A DNA stretch of 7,221 bases from Sphingomonadales bacterium (GTDB lineage Bacteria > Bacteroidota > Bacteroidia > UBA7662): assembly GCA_016872225.1 (NCBI GenBank), contig VHAW01000087.1, positions 1 to 7,221 on the forward strand, written 5' to 3'. Position 1 is the stretch's first letter. Every line of letters begins with the position of its first letter. The translations under genes and the position numbers were made by a program. This document shows positions 1-6,220 of the stretch, piece by piece. Below the pieces are notes generated by a model. The model did no database searches. It was not told the DNA's origin and saw nothing but the letters and a program-made list of their open reading frames with translations.

Positions 1-750
1 GCCCCCGAAGCCCCCGCTGGGGAAGAATAAGGGACCCCCTATGCTCCGCGTACCGCCTCTTCCCACACTACGGCCACCTCCCCCGCCGATTCCGCCCCCC
101 AGCGAGCCCAGGATCCAAATAATCATGACCAGCCCAAAGACCACCCAAAACAGGCTAATACCCCCAGATTCTTTCCCATTGCTGGTCTCGGACCTTGTTT
201 CACCGTCGGTGTATTCGCGGCGAATGATGGTGGCAATGCTCTGTGCCCCCGCGTTCAATGCCGCAGCAAGGCCATTGAAACGCATGGCCGGTCTTATATC
301 CTGTTCGATGAGACGACGACTAAGGGCATCGGTGAGGACAGACTCCAAACCATAACCGTTCTCAATACGGATTCTGCGTTCGGAGAGGGCCATGAGCAGC
401 AGTACACCGTCGTCTTGTTGAGCTCGACCAATGCCCCATTGCTCAAAGAGGCGGTTTGCGTAGTCCGAAACCTCCATACCGTCCATATCTGGAATCACCA
501 CCAAGCATAACTGCACGGATGTTTCCTTGTCCAAGGCAACGCAGAAAGCCTCCAATTCGGCTTGTTCCTCCGCTGTCAGGGTACCGCTGAAGTCGTTGCA
601 AAGCCTTGGAGGTTTGGGTCTTTCGGGTATTCCGGCCAAACCCAGGTTGGAGGCGGCTGCTATCAAGATGATCAAGGCCGACCATGCTACAACCCATACT
701 GACCGAAAATGGGTCACCGAAAGGGGTCGATTAGCCTTGGCTGATTTCAT
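1..750 (-). CDS. Secreted, membrane-anchored TPM-domain protein (YgcG-like), 3' end missing
   Basis: The reading frame opens with an ATG at 750 and stays open for 250 codons to the window edge, so the C-terminus is missing. Residues about 17-40 form a hydrophobic signal segment (VWVVAWSALIILIAAA). The mature part begins IPERPKPPRL and then NDFSGTLTAEEQAELE, the usual opening of a TPM domain (formerly TPM_phosphatase), which spans about residues 50-170 and includes VVIPDMDG, QQDDGVLLL and RIRIENGYGLE. A second membrane span lies at about 197-217 (LFWVVFGLVMIIWILGSL). It is followed by a glycine-rich, low-complexity tail (GGGIGGGGG and similar) typical of YgcG-type proteins. The start overlaps the end of the upstream TPM gene by 20 bp, so the two are probably cotranslated. 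The molecular role of bacterial TPM proteins is unsettled; envelope quality control and phosphatase activity have both been proposed. The family call is secure, the function is not. Confidence 0.88.
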   Translation of the reverse strand, partial: MKSAKANRPLSVTHFRSVWVVAWSALIILIAAASNLGLAGIPERPKPPRLCNDFSGTLTAEEQAELEAFCVALDKETSVQLCLVVIPDMDGMEVSDYANRLFEQWGIGRAQQDDGVLLLMALSERRIRIENGYGLESVLTDALSRRLIEQDIRPAMRFNGLAAALNAGAQSIATIIRREYTDGETRSETSNGKESGGISLFWVVFGLVMIIWILGSLGGGIGGGGGRSVGRGGTRSIGGPLFFPSGGFGG

Positions 751-1162
751 TGGAGAGTTCGTTGTGGTCCCGGTCACCGATGGGAAAATGGGTTTTGAGC
801 TTGGTTCCTACCTCGGAAATGACCTGTTCCATTCCCTTGAGGTAGGCTCCACGGCCAAATTCCTCAAGCAAATTAGCGAGTTCCAGGTTCCAGAATTGGT
901 CCGTAACCTTTTGGTGGATGCCTTCATCGCCCAGAATACTTACCTTGCGATCATGGGTGGCTACATAGATGAGAACCCCGTTTTGAAGTGCGGTTCGATC
1001 CATACCCAATTGATGGAAAAGAATCTTGGCTCGATTCAAGGCAGAACCTCGGCAATGCTTTTCGAGGTGAACCCGGATTTCACCGGAGCTTTGGAGTTCG
1101 GCTTGGCGAATGCACTCGCTCAGACGATCCAAATCGGCCTGTGAGAACAGGTCAGAGGCCAT
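731..1162 (-). CDS. Small TPM-domain protein without signal peptide
   Basis: A 143-residue protein that consists of little more than one TPM domain. Recognisable parts are an N-terminal helix (about residues 7-24), SGEIRVHLEKHC at about 26-37, NRAKILFHQLGM, the segment NGVLIYVATHDRKVSILGDEGIH at about 61-83, and a C-terminal helical part ending in a polar tail. I see no signal peptide or membrane span, so it is probably cytoplasmic, unlike its downstream partner. The ATG at 1162 shares one base with the TAA of lemA (TAATG), and the 3' end overlaps the next TPM gene by 20 bp. This makes a tight lemA-TPM-TPM operon, a recurrent arrangement in Bacteroidota. The biochemical activity is unknown; the TPM fold assignment is from the motifs and the context. 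Confidence 0.87.
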   Translation of the reverse strand: MASDLFSQADLDRLSECIRQAELQSSGEIRVHLEKHCRGSALNRAKILFHQLGMDRTALQNGVLIYVATHDRKVSILGDEGIHQKVTDQFWNLELANLLEEFGRGAYLKGMEQVISEVGTKLKTHFPIGDRDHNELSNEISQG

Positions 1163-1740
1163 TAGAACTGAACCTGAGGGGCTTTCTCGGAACCGCTTTC
1201 GGATTTGAAATAGGCCCGTGGTTCGAAACCAAATATCCCGGCCGTTAGGTTATTCGGGAAGCGACGAAGGGTGCCGTTGTAGGTCTGCACCAGTTCGTTG
1301 AAGCGACGTCTTTCTACATTGATGCGGTTTTCGGTACCCTCCAACTGGGATTGAAGTTCCAGAAAATTTTGGTTGGCTTTGAGATCCGGGTATTTTTCCA
1401 TAACGACCAAGAGCCTGGATAAGGCCCCTTTGAGGGCGTTTTGGTTTTGTTCAAATTGAGCCAACGTTTTTTCATCCAATTTGGAAGGGTCAATTTGCAT
1501 CGAGGTGGCTTTGGTGCGGGCTTCGGTAACGGCCATCAAGGTGGACTTTTCGAAGTCGGCATATCCTTTGACGGTATTGACCAGGTTGGGAATGAGATCG
1601 GCCCTACGTTGATAGGCGGCTTCCACATTGGCCCATTGGCCGGAGACTTCTTCGTCCAAAGTGACCATGGTATTGTAACCGCAGCTGCTTAGAGAGAGAC
1701 CGCCCAAGACAAGAGCGAATACCAAGAAAATTTTCTTCAT
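1162..1740 (-). CDS. lemA: LemA family lipoprotein
   Basis: A 192-residue LemA family protein. Residues 1-19 are a short lipoprotein signal peptide (MKKIF, then a hydrophobic stretch) ending in the lipobox LSSC with Cys20, so the mature protein should be lipid-anchored in the envelope. The family signature follows at once: CGYNTMV, DEEVSGQWANVEAAYQRR, then DLIPNLVNTVKGYA and a long helical core with ENRINVERRRFNELVQTYN at about 136-154 and RRFPNNLTAGIFGFEPRAYF at about 158-177. The length is normal for the family. It is the first gene of the lemA-TPM-TPM operon on the minus strand and is transcribed away from the reductase gene. LemA proteins are coiled envelope proteins of unclear function that recur beside TPM proteins; a structural or scaffolding role is a guess. 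Confidence 0.94.
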   Translation of the reverse strand: MKKIFLVFALVLGGLSLSSCGYNTMVTLDEEVSGQWANVEAAYQRRADLIPNLVNTVKGYADFEKSTLMAVTEARTKATSMQIDPSKLDEKTLAQFEQNQNALKGALSRLLVVMEKYPDLKANQNFLELQSQLEGTENRINVERRRFNELVQTYNGTLRRFPNNLTAGIFGFEPRAYFKSESGSEKAPQVQF

Positions 1741-1874
1741 AGACTTTAAGAGTTATGGAATTAGGTTTTCCATATAGCACTCAAATATCGTGCCAAAGCA
1801 CCAATGGTTTGAAATGTCTGTGCAAGTTGCTTTCTTCGCCCCGCCTCTTGGATTCATGTTGTTTCTTTGCAGGC
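1741..1874. promoter_or_regulatory. Divergent intergenic region between lemA and the ferredoxin reductase gene
   Basis: This 134-bp gap separates two divergent operons and should hold both promoters. On the minus strand, toward lemA, there is a weak match to the Bacteroidota promoter (TTTG, then TAnnTTTG): TTTC at 1814-1811, 21 bases, then GATATTTG at 1789-1782, about 42 bases before the lemA start. A short inverted repeat, GTGC-CAAA-GCAC (1790-1801), lies directly beside the putative -7 element and could be an operator, but it is only four base pairs per arm. I found no convincing promoter for the plus-strand operon. The region role is inferred from gene orientation; the individual elements are weak. 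Confidence 0.4.
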
Positions 1875-2885
1875 ATGAAGGAAATCGATGTTTGTATAAT
1901 TGGTGCGGGTCCGGTGGGTCTTTTTGCGGTTTTTGAATTGGGTTTGTTGCGTCTCAAGGCTTATGTCATAGACACCCTGCCGGTGGTGGGGGGGCAATTG
2001 GCTGAGATTTATCCTCAAAAGCCGATTTACGATATTCCCGGCTATTCATACATTCTTGCCGAGGACTTGATTGATCGGTTGATGCAACAAATTGCTCCGT
2101 TTCATCCCAGTTTTGGTTTGGGCCAAAAAGTAGTGGGTTTGCAACCCATGAAGGGTGGGCGCTGGAGGGTTCAAAGCCAAAATGGTGACCTCATCTCTGC
2201 GGGGGCCGTTGTCATCGCCGGGGGATTGGGCTGTTTTGAGCCCCGCAAACCGGATTTGCCTGGTTTGGAGGCCTTGGAGAATCGAGGAGTGATGTATAGG
2301 GTGCGGGATCCGGAAAAGTTAAGGGGTCGTCGGGTCGTTTTGGCTGGCGGCGGGGATTCCGCCTTGGATTGGACCTTGCAGTTAGCGGAAATCGCAGGGG
2401 AATTGACCTTGGTGCATCGGAATAGCGTCTTCAGAGGGGCACCGAAATCGGCTGCTCAAGTACGGGCCCTGGCCGATGCCGGCCGAATGCGCTTGCTGAC
2501 CTCGACGGCTTTGGTCTCCTTGGAGGCCAACCAGGAAGGTAACCTTGCCTCGGTGACGGTTCAGACCAAGGGGCAGGAACCGCTGTGCTTGGAGGCCGAT
2601 GATTTCGTGCCGCTTTACGGCCTGACGCCACAATTGGGCCCAATTGCCGAATGGGGTCTGGCTTTGAATGCCTCCGCGATTCAAGTTAATACCGAAAATT
2701 TTCAAACTTCCGTCCCCGGGATTTTTGCTATAGGAGACATCAACACTTACCCCGGAAAGCTCAAATTGATTTTGTCAGGATTTCATGAAGCCGCTTTGAT
2801 GGCTTACGGCGCTTATCGATATATCCACGGAGGGGCCAAGCCCTCTTTCAAATACACCACGGTAACTGGGATTAACGCCTTATAG
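1875..2885 (+). CDS. Ferredoxin-NADP reductase, thioredoxin-reductase-like type
   Basis: A 336-residue FAD flavoenzyme expected to transfer electrons between NADPH and ferredoxin. The FAD-binding Rossmann motif GAGPVG is at residues 10-15, followed by GGQLAEIYPQKPIYDIPG at 39-56, typical of this family. The NAD(P)-binding domain has AGGGDSALDW at 157-166, with VHRNSVFRG (180-188) supplying arginines suited to the NADPH phosphate. The second FAD motif is GIFAIGDINTYPGK at 282-295. There is no CxxC redox pair of thioredoxin reductase, and the C-terminal extension after GYRY-like residues (FKYTTVTG, 325-332) matches the Chlorobium/Bacillus type of ferredoxin reductase. An in-frame ATG at 1755 would add 40 residues with no homology-like features ahead of the Rossmann strand, so the ATG at 1875 is chosen. 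The ferredoxin gene begins 21 bp after the stop, supporting the assignment. Confidence 0.9.
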   Translation: MKEIDVCIIGAGPVGLFAVFELGLLRLKAYVIDTLPVVGGQLAEIYPQKPIYDIPGYSYILAEDLIDRLMQQIAPFHPSFGLGQKVVGLQPMKGGRWRVQSQNGDLISAGAVVIAGGLGCFEPRKPDLPGLEALENRGVMYRVRDPEKLRGRRVVLAGGGDSALDWTLQLAEIAGELTLVHRNSVFRGAPKSAAQVRALADAGRMRLLTSTALVSLEANQEGNLASVTVQTKGQEPLCLEADDFVPLYGLTPQLGPIAEWGLALNASAIQVNTENFQTSVPGIFAIGDINTYPGKLKLILSGFHEAALMAYGAYRYIHGGAKPSFKYTTVTGINAL

Positions 2886-2906
2886 ACTTTAAACCGTAAC
2901 ATTTTT

Positions 2907-3230
2907 ATGCAGCAAGTGCAAGTTTCGGTATTTGATCATTCCGGGTTTTCGGAGGTTCATTCTTTTCCAACCGGTATGGGCTTATCGCTGATGGAAGCGC
3001 TTAAGGCAGCAGGTTATCCAATCGAGGCGATTTGCGGGGGATTGGCCCTCTGTGCTTCTTGTCGTTTGGATTGGCTGGAAGGGTCTGTTTCGGAACCTAA
3101 TGATGCCGAATTAGATATGCTGGATACTTTGCCCGATAACCAATCTTGCAGTCGGCTTGCCTGTCAAATTCGCTTAGAGTCTTTGTATGATGGACGGGCC
3201 TCTATCCGCCTTAATCCTTCTAAATCGTAA
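2907..3230 (+). CDS. 2Fe-2S ferredoxin, adrenodoxin/ISC-like
   Basis: A 107-residue plant/adrenodoxin-fold ferredoxin carrying one 2Fe-2S cluster. The ligands fit the vertebrate/bacterial adrenodoxin spacing: Cys43, Cys49 and Cys52 (CGGLALCASC, C-x5-C-x2-C) and Cys86 in SRLACQI. Before them, GMGLSLMEALKAAGYPIEAI (about 23-42) is the usual helix leading into the cluster loop, and the acidic stretch EPNDAELDMLDTLPD (63-77) resembles the partner-interaction region of adrenodoxins. It sits 21 bp after a ferredoxin reductase gene and 4 bp before a RidA-like gene. The simplest reading is that it accepts electrons from the reductase product and passes them to an acceptor that is not in this window. 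A role in iron-sulfur cluster assembly is possible, but no isc or suf genes are nearby. Confidence 0.9.
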   Translation: MQQVQVSVFDHSGFSEVHSFPTGMGLSLMEALKAAGYPIEAICGGLALCASCRLDWLEGSVSEPNDAELDMLDTLPDNQSCSRLACQIRLESLYDGRASIRLNPSKS

Positions 3231-3234
3231 CAAC

Positions 3235-3690
3235 ATGTCGAACGAAACCACGATGTATTCTACCAGCAATGCACCACGTCCTGTGGGTCTCTATCCTCAT
3301 TCTAGGAAGGTAGGTCCTTGGATATACCTGTCGGGCATTGGTCCCAGAAGGCCCGATACAGAGGCTTCTGCTTTGGATGTGCCGGGTTTGGAATTGGACT
3401 CCAGCGGACGGTACAAGGCTTTTGATTTGGAGGCTCAGGTGAGGCAGGTTTTTGAAAATGTACGCGCGGTCCTTGCCCAACATGGGGCTGGTTTGGAACA
3501 TTTGGTTAATGTTACTGTTTATTTGACGGACATGAAAAGGGATTTTTTGACCTTTAACCGACTTTATGCCGAAATTCTTGAGCCTCTCGAAAACAAGCCT
3601 TGCCGTACAACGGTTCAGGTAGGCACTTTGCCTACGGAGATTGTGGTGGAACTCCAATGCGTAGCTTACCTGGATTCAAGCAAAGGGTAA
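3235..3690 (+). CDS. RidA-family protein, probable 2-aminomuconate deaminase-like
   Basis: A 151-residue protein of the RidA/YjgF/UK114 fold, which forms trimers and hydrolyses enamines or imines. The N-terminal part PVGLYPHSRKVG (about 16-27), then YLSGIGPRRPD (31-41), is closer to 2-aminomuconate deaminases, which carry YPHxR and SGxxxRRPD, than to generic RidA. Conserved residues are Arg124 in CRTTVQVGTLP, equivalent to the catalytic arginine of RidA, and Glu139 in VVELQCVAY. The body LVNVTVYLTDMKRDF (90-104) is standard for the fold. The ATG at 3235, four bases after the ferredoxin stop, is preferred over 3187, which lies inside the ferredoxin gene; ATG 3253 is an alternative. Substrate assignment is inference from motifs plus the tryptophan dioxygenase gene in the convergent operon. 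A general imine deaminase remains possible. Confidence 0.85.
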   Translation: MSNETTMYSTSNAPRPVGLYPHSRKVGPWIYLSGIGPRRPDTEASALDVPGLELDSSGRYKAFDLEAQVRQVFENVRAVLAQHGAGLEHLVNVTVYLTDMKRDFLTFNRLYAEILEPLENKPCRTTVQVGTLPTEIVVELQCVAYLDSSKG

Positions 3691-3725
3691 GCCTTGTAGA
3701 ACCTGTGAGGACTAACACGATAGAG

Positions 3726-3769
3726 CCTTAGCGTAGTTTTTGACCAACGCTTGTTCTAAGGTATTTTTT
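3726..3769 (+). terminator. Possible rho-independent terminator after the RidA-like gene
   Basis: A perfect 6-bp inverted repeat, CCTTAG (3726-3731) and CTAAGG (3756-3761), is followed by a run of six T at 3764-3769, on the plus strand 36 bp after the RidA-like stop codon. The loop is long (24 nt) and the stem is not GC-rich, so this is a weak candidate. It lies across the stop codon and last codons of the convergent WYL gene. Confidence 0.3.
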
Positions 3770-4669
3770 GAAAGCAACAGGGCCAAGAATTTGAATATCA
3801 TCAATTAGTCCTAACACAAATCGGCCTATTCCTTGCAAATTACCGACTCGAAGTCGAAGTTCCCAGCTGGGATTTTCGTTGGGATGTTTACTAAGCTTCT
3901 GAAGCAAGGGGGCAAAGGCAGGAAATTCCTCCCGAAACAGTTGAGCACTGAGTTCCCCCAGTCGCAAGTGAACTTCAATCGCATCGGAACCCAAGGGCAT
4001 GCCAAAGGGATCTCGTACCATCCCATGGTGACGATGTTCGTTTTTCCATCTTTCGGGAAGGATTCTAACCTCTCCAATTCGATCAAGTTTAAAAGTTTTG
4101 TTGGCTGAGGCCGACGGTTCATAGGCTATAACAGCGGATAAATCTTGGGTGAAAGCATAGGGTTCTATACTGCGGTTTCGCTCGGTATGTGAATTGGCAG
4201 AGCGGTAGGCCATGAGGATGACGCATTGTTGACGTTGGATAGCTTCGTGAAGGCGGCTGTAGGGTGAATGCGCCAAAGTCGTGTTGCTAGCCTTGTTGAG
4301 CCTTCCAGCAGGGGTTCCCAGAGAGCGAAGTTTGGTCAGAAGGCGATCTCGTTCTTTGGTGGGGGCCGATGCAGCCAAGGCGTGGAGTAAAATTTCAGCT
4401 TCGGCCCTGTTAAAGCCGAGAATTGATCCACTGTCCCGGGCCTGGTTGAGACGAAAACGTCCGCTGCGTTCGTCTTGTCTTAGAACAAACCCACTTTGCT
4501 CTAGAATTTGCAAATCACGGTAAGCCGTTCTTTTGCTGATTTCTTGTTGAACGGCAATCTCTTCTACCCTTAGACCGGAGGTAGTATTCCATAATAAATT
4601 CAAAAGCCTGAAGAGCCGTAATAATTTACCGGCGTCCGATTGTTTTCGGCCAATTTTAGGGCTCGTCAC
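3728..4669 (-). CDS. HTH and WYL-domain transcriptional regulator
   Basis: A probable DNA-binding regulator of about 313 residues, starting at a GTG at 4669. An N-terminal winged helix-turn-helix of the DeoR/HTH_11 type covers about residues 12-72, with the recognition helix in ISKRTAYRDLQILEQSGF (44-61). A WYL domain follows at about 140-210, with RSIEPYAFT and the conserved FKLDRIGEV (193-201), then a C-terminal WCX-type extension to the end. The eponymous Trp-Tyr-Leu triplet is replaced by SAV in DLSAVIAYE. There is no in-frame ATG before the HTH except one at 4792 that lies deep inside the dioxygenase gene. The GTG gives a 14-bp overlap with that gene and begins just ahead of the HTH, so it is preferred. 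WYL domains bind nucleic acid or other ligands and often control local genes; the ligand and targets here are unknown, with kynA and the convergent RidA operon as natural candidates. Confidence 0.85.
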   Translation of the reverse strand: MTSPKIGRKQSDAGKLLRLFRLLNLLWNTTSGLRVEEIAVQQEISKRTAYRDLQILEQSGFVLRQDERSGRFRLNQARDSGSILGFNRAEAEILLHALAASAPTKERDRLLTKLRSLGTPAGRLNKASNTTLAHSPYSRLHEAIQRQQCVILMAYRSANSHTERNRSIEPYAFTQDLSAVIAYEPSASANKTFKLDRIGEVRILPERWKNEHRHHGMVRDPFGMPLGSDAIEVHLRLGELSAQLFREEFPAFAPLLQKLSKHPNENPSWELRLRVGNLQGIGRFVLGLIDDIQILGPVAFKKYLRTSVGQKLR

Positions 4670-5636
4670 GGAGCAGGTCTTTTTTGCCCCAGGATTCCAA
4701 TTGGGTTTCGGTCCATAGCCAGGGATAGAAAATCCGTAACTGCATCCGTGGTGGTAAGTACTGCTGCCAATTGGTGCCTCCGGTTGCTGCAATGTCTTGG
4801 CTGGGCCGATGCAGGTAGCGAACCGCGGTGCGGTAATGTGCTAAGGGCCAATCCACATTGACCCGGTGATCCAAAATACGCAGGGCTTGGGCCAAGGCGG
4901 CTAGGGTTTCGCTGGAGGTCGTGGATTCGTTGGACAAGCGATGCCAAATCGCCGCCAGGGTATGGCCGCGTAAGCTCAGCGCACGCTGGAGGAGGGCCTT
5001 GTCGTATTTAGCCTCAAACTGGGTAAGGGTAAGGGTTTTTTTGCCGGATTGAAGCTCGATGGCGCCTTGTTTCCAGTAGATGCGAGCGTAAAGTCTGGAG
5101 GTATCGGTTTCGTTTTGGAGTGCTTCGCGAAAATCCCGATGAACCAAGTGCTGCAACTCGGTGCAATGCAATTCAATCTCCCGGTACTGAGCCGATTGAA
5201 AGCCAGAGGCCGGTAACAAGGCCATTCGAAATTTCAAAAACTGCTCCGGGTCCATACCGTCCGTCATGATCGAGAACGAAAGCGTGAGCGCATCAAAATA
5301 TCGGTTCACCCTTTGGATGCGCATAAGAACTTCATCGGCAGGTACGTTGGCGGTACTGGGGGGCTCTTGGGGTCGGCACAATTGGGCCAATTCGTTCAAG
5401 CAGAGTTTGAAATAAAGCTCGGTAATTTGGTGGTAGAGAATAAAGATTTTCTCATCCTCAAAAGCAGTCTTTGGCTTCTGCAAATTGAGCAGCACATCCA
5501 ATTGGACATAATCCCAATACGGGAGAAAGTCGGATTGAAGGAGACCTTCGAGGTAGGAACCCAGGTCTTGACCCATGGCCTCGTATTTGGCCTGGAGCTG
5601 CTCAAGTTTATGGAGGATATCCGGGGAGAAACTCAT
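4656..5636 (-). CDS. kynA: Tryptophan 2,3-dioxygenase
   Basis: A 326-residue heme enzyme that oxidises L-tryptophan to N-formylkynurenine, the first step of the kynurenine pathway, in the cytoplasm. Family landmarks are DYVQLDVLLNLQ (42-53), FILYHQITELYFKL (65-78) with the probable distal His69, FRMALLPASGFQSAQYREIE (136-155) with the substrate-carboxylate-binding Arg137, and AHYRTAVRYL (266-275) with His267 as the likely proximal heme ligand. The segment ATGGTNW (284-290) corresponds to the GTGG loop near the substrate. The length is slightly longer than the Xanthomonas enzyme but normal for Bacteroidota. Its ATG at 5636 overlaps the rfbC stop as ATGA, so translation is probably coupled. Its 3' end overlaps the WYL regulator GTG start by 14 bp. 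Residue equivalences were made by eye. Confidence 0.95.
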   Translation of the reverse strand: MSFSPDILHKLEQLQAKYEAMGQDLGSYLEGLLQSDFLPYWDYVQLDVLLNLQKPKTAFEDEKIFILYHQITELYFKLCLNELAQLCRPQEPPSTANVPADEVLMRIQRVNRYFDALTLSFSIMTDGMDPEQFLKFRMALLPASGFQSAQYREIELHCTELQHLVHRDFREALQNETDTSRLYARIYWKQGAIELQSGKKTLTLTQFEAKYDKALLQRALSLRGHTLAAIWHRLSNESTTSSETLAALAQALRILDHRVNVDWPLAHYRTAVRYLHRPSQDIAATGGTNWQQYLPPRMQLRIFYPWLWTETQLESWGKKDLLRDEP

Positions 5637-6190
5637 GCAAAAGGACTGTTAAAGTCCTCAAAATACGGAAGATTTTGGTCTTTGTCCGAAACCAAGGGGG
5701 GATGATGGGGGTCTTGCCAGCCCCAATCAATGCCCAGGGTGGGGTCATTCCAGCGCAAGCCCCCTTCGGAAAGCGGATGGTAATAGGCGGTGCATTGGTA
5801 AGCGAAGACGGTTTCCTCTTCCAAGGTTAGAAAACCGTGGGCAAAGCCGTGGGGTATGAACAACATCAGGGCTTTCTCCGAGGTAAGTTCGATGCTGAAT
5901 GAACGACCGTAGGTGGGCGATGATTTCCTCAGATCCACCACCACATCCAAAACGCGACCTTGAAGAACCCGCACCAATTTGCCTTGGGCATGAGGCGGCG
6001 CCTGGAAGTGCAAGCCCCTTAAGATGCCTTTGCCGGATAGGGATTGGTTGTTTTGGACAAAGTCTTCATGAATACCGTTGGTCTCAAACAAGTCCTTACG
6101 GTACGACTCCAAAAAATGACCTCTGGCATCCCCAAAAATTCGAGGCTGAATAATGTAGAGTCCGAGCAGGGGGCCGGGTTGGAAATCCAT
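5633..6190 (-). CDS. rfbC: dTDP-4-dehydrorhamnose 3,5-epimerase
   Basis: A 185-residue cupin enzyme that epimerises dTDP-4-keto-6-deoxyglucose at C3 and C5, the third step of dTDP-L-rhamnose synthesis for cell-surface polysaccharide. Motifs are RIFGDARGHFLESY (17-30), FVQNNQSLSGKGILRGLHFQ (44-63) with the presumed catalytic base His61, QGKLVRVLQGRVLDVVVDLR (69-88) with Lys71, IPHGFAHGFLTL (112-123), FAYQCTAYYHP (129-139) with the likely catalytic Tyr131, and EGGLRWNDPTLGIDW (142-156). All the usual active-site residues appear to be present and the length is typical. It starts 30 bp after nhaD and its TGA overlaps the kynA ATG by four bases. rfbA, rfbB and rfbD are not in the window, so the other rhamnose genes must be elsewhere if the pathway is complete. 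Confidence 0.96.
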   Translation of the reverse strand: MDFQPGPLLGLYIIQPRIFGDARGHFLESYRKDLFETNGIHEDFVQNNQSLSGKGILRGLHFQAPPHAQGKLVRVLQGRVLDVVVDLRKSSPTYGRSFSIELTSEKALMLFIPHGFAHGFLTLEEETVFAYQCTAYYHPLSEGGLRWNDPTLGIDWGWQDPHHPPLVSDKDQNLPYFEDFNSPFA

Positions 6191-6220
6191 GAGGTTCTCG
6201 TGGTAGGGTTTGGTGCGGCC

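Noticed and set aside
1..130. GC-rich repetitive tract as a DNA repeat
   Set aside because: It encodes the glycine-rich tail of the YgcG-like protein in frame, so the base composition is explained by coding.
443..697. An 84-codon minus-strand open frame
   Set aside because: It is in another frame within the membrane TPM gene (1-750), whose own frame shows the signal segment, TPM domain and glycine-rich tail.
527..1144. A 205-codon plus-strand open frame opposite the two TPM genes
   Set aside because: It lies wholly antisense to two genes with clear TPM motifs and tight operon spacing, and its translation shows no recognisable domain.
1790..1801. Inverted repeat GTGC-CAAA-GCAC as a defined operator
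   Set aside because: Four base pairs per arm are expected by chance at this frequency, and no matching copy was noticed elsewhere in the window; mentioned only within the intergenic entry.
1755..1874. A longer N-terminus for the ferredoxin reductase, starting at ATG 1755
   Set aside because: The added 40 residues are cysteine- and serine-rich with no family resemblance, while ATG 1875 places the Rossmann GAGPVG motif at the usual distance from the start.
4670..4792. A 41-residue N-terminal extension of the WYL regulator from ATG 4792
   Set aside because: It would lie fully inside the kynA coding region in another frame and has no regulator-like sequence; the GTG at 4669 gives a normal length.
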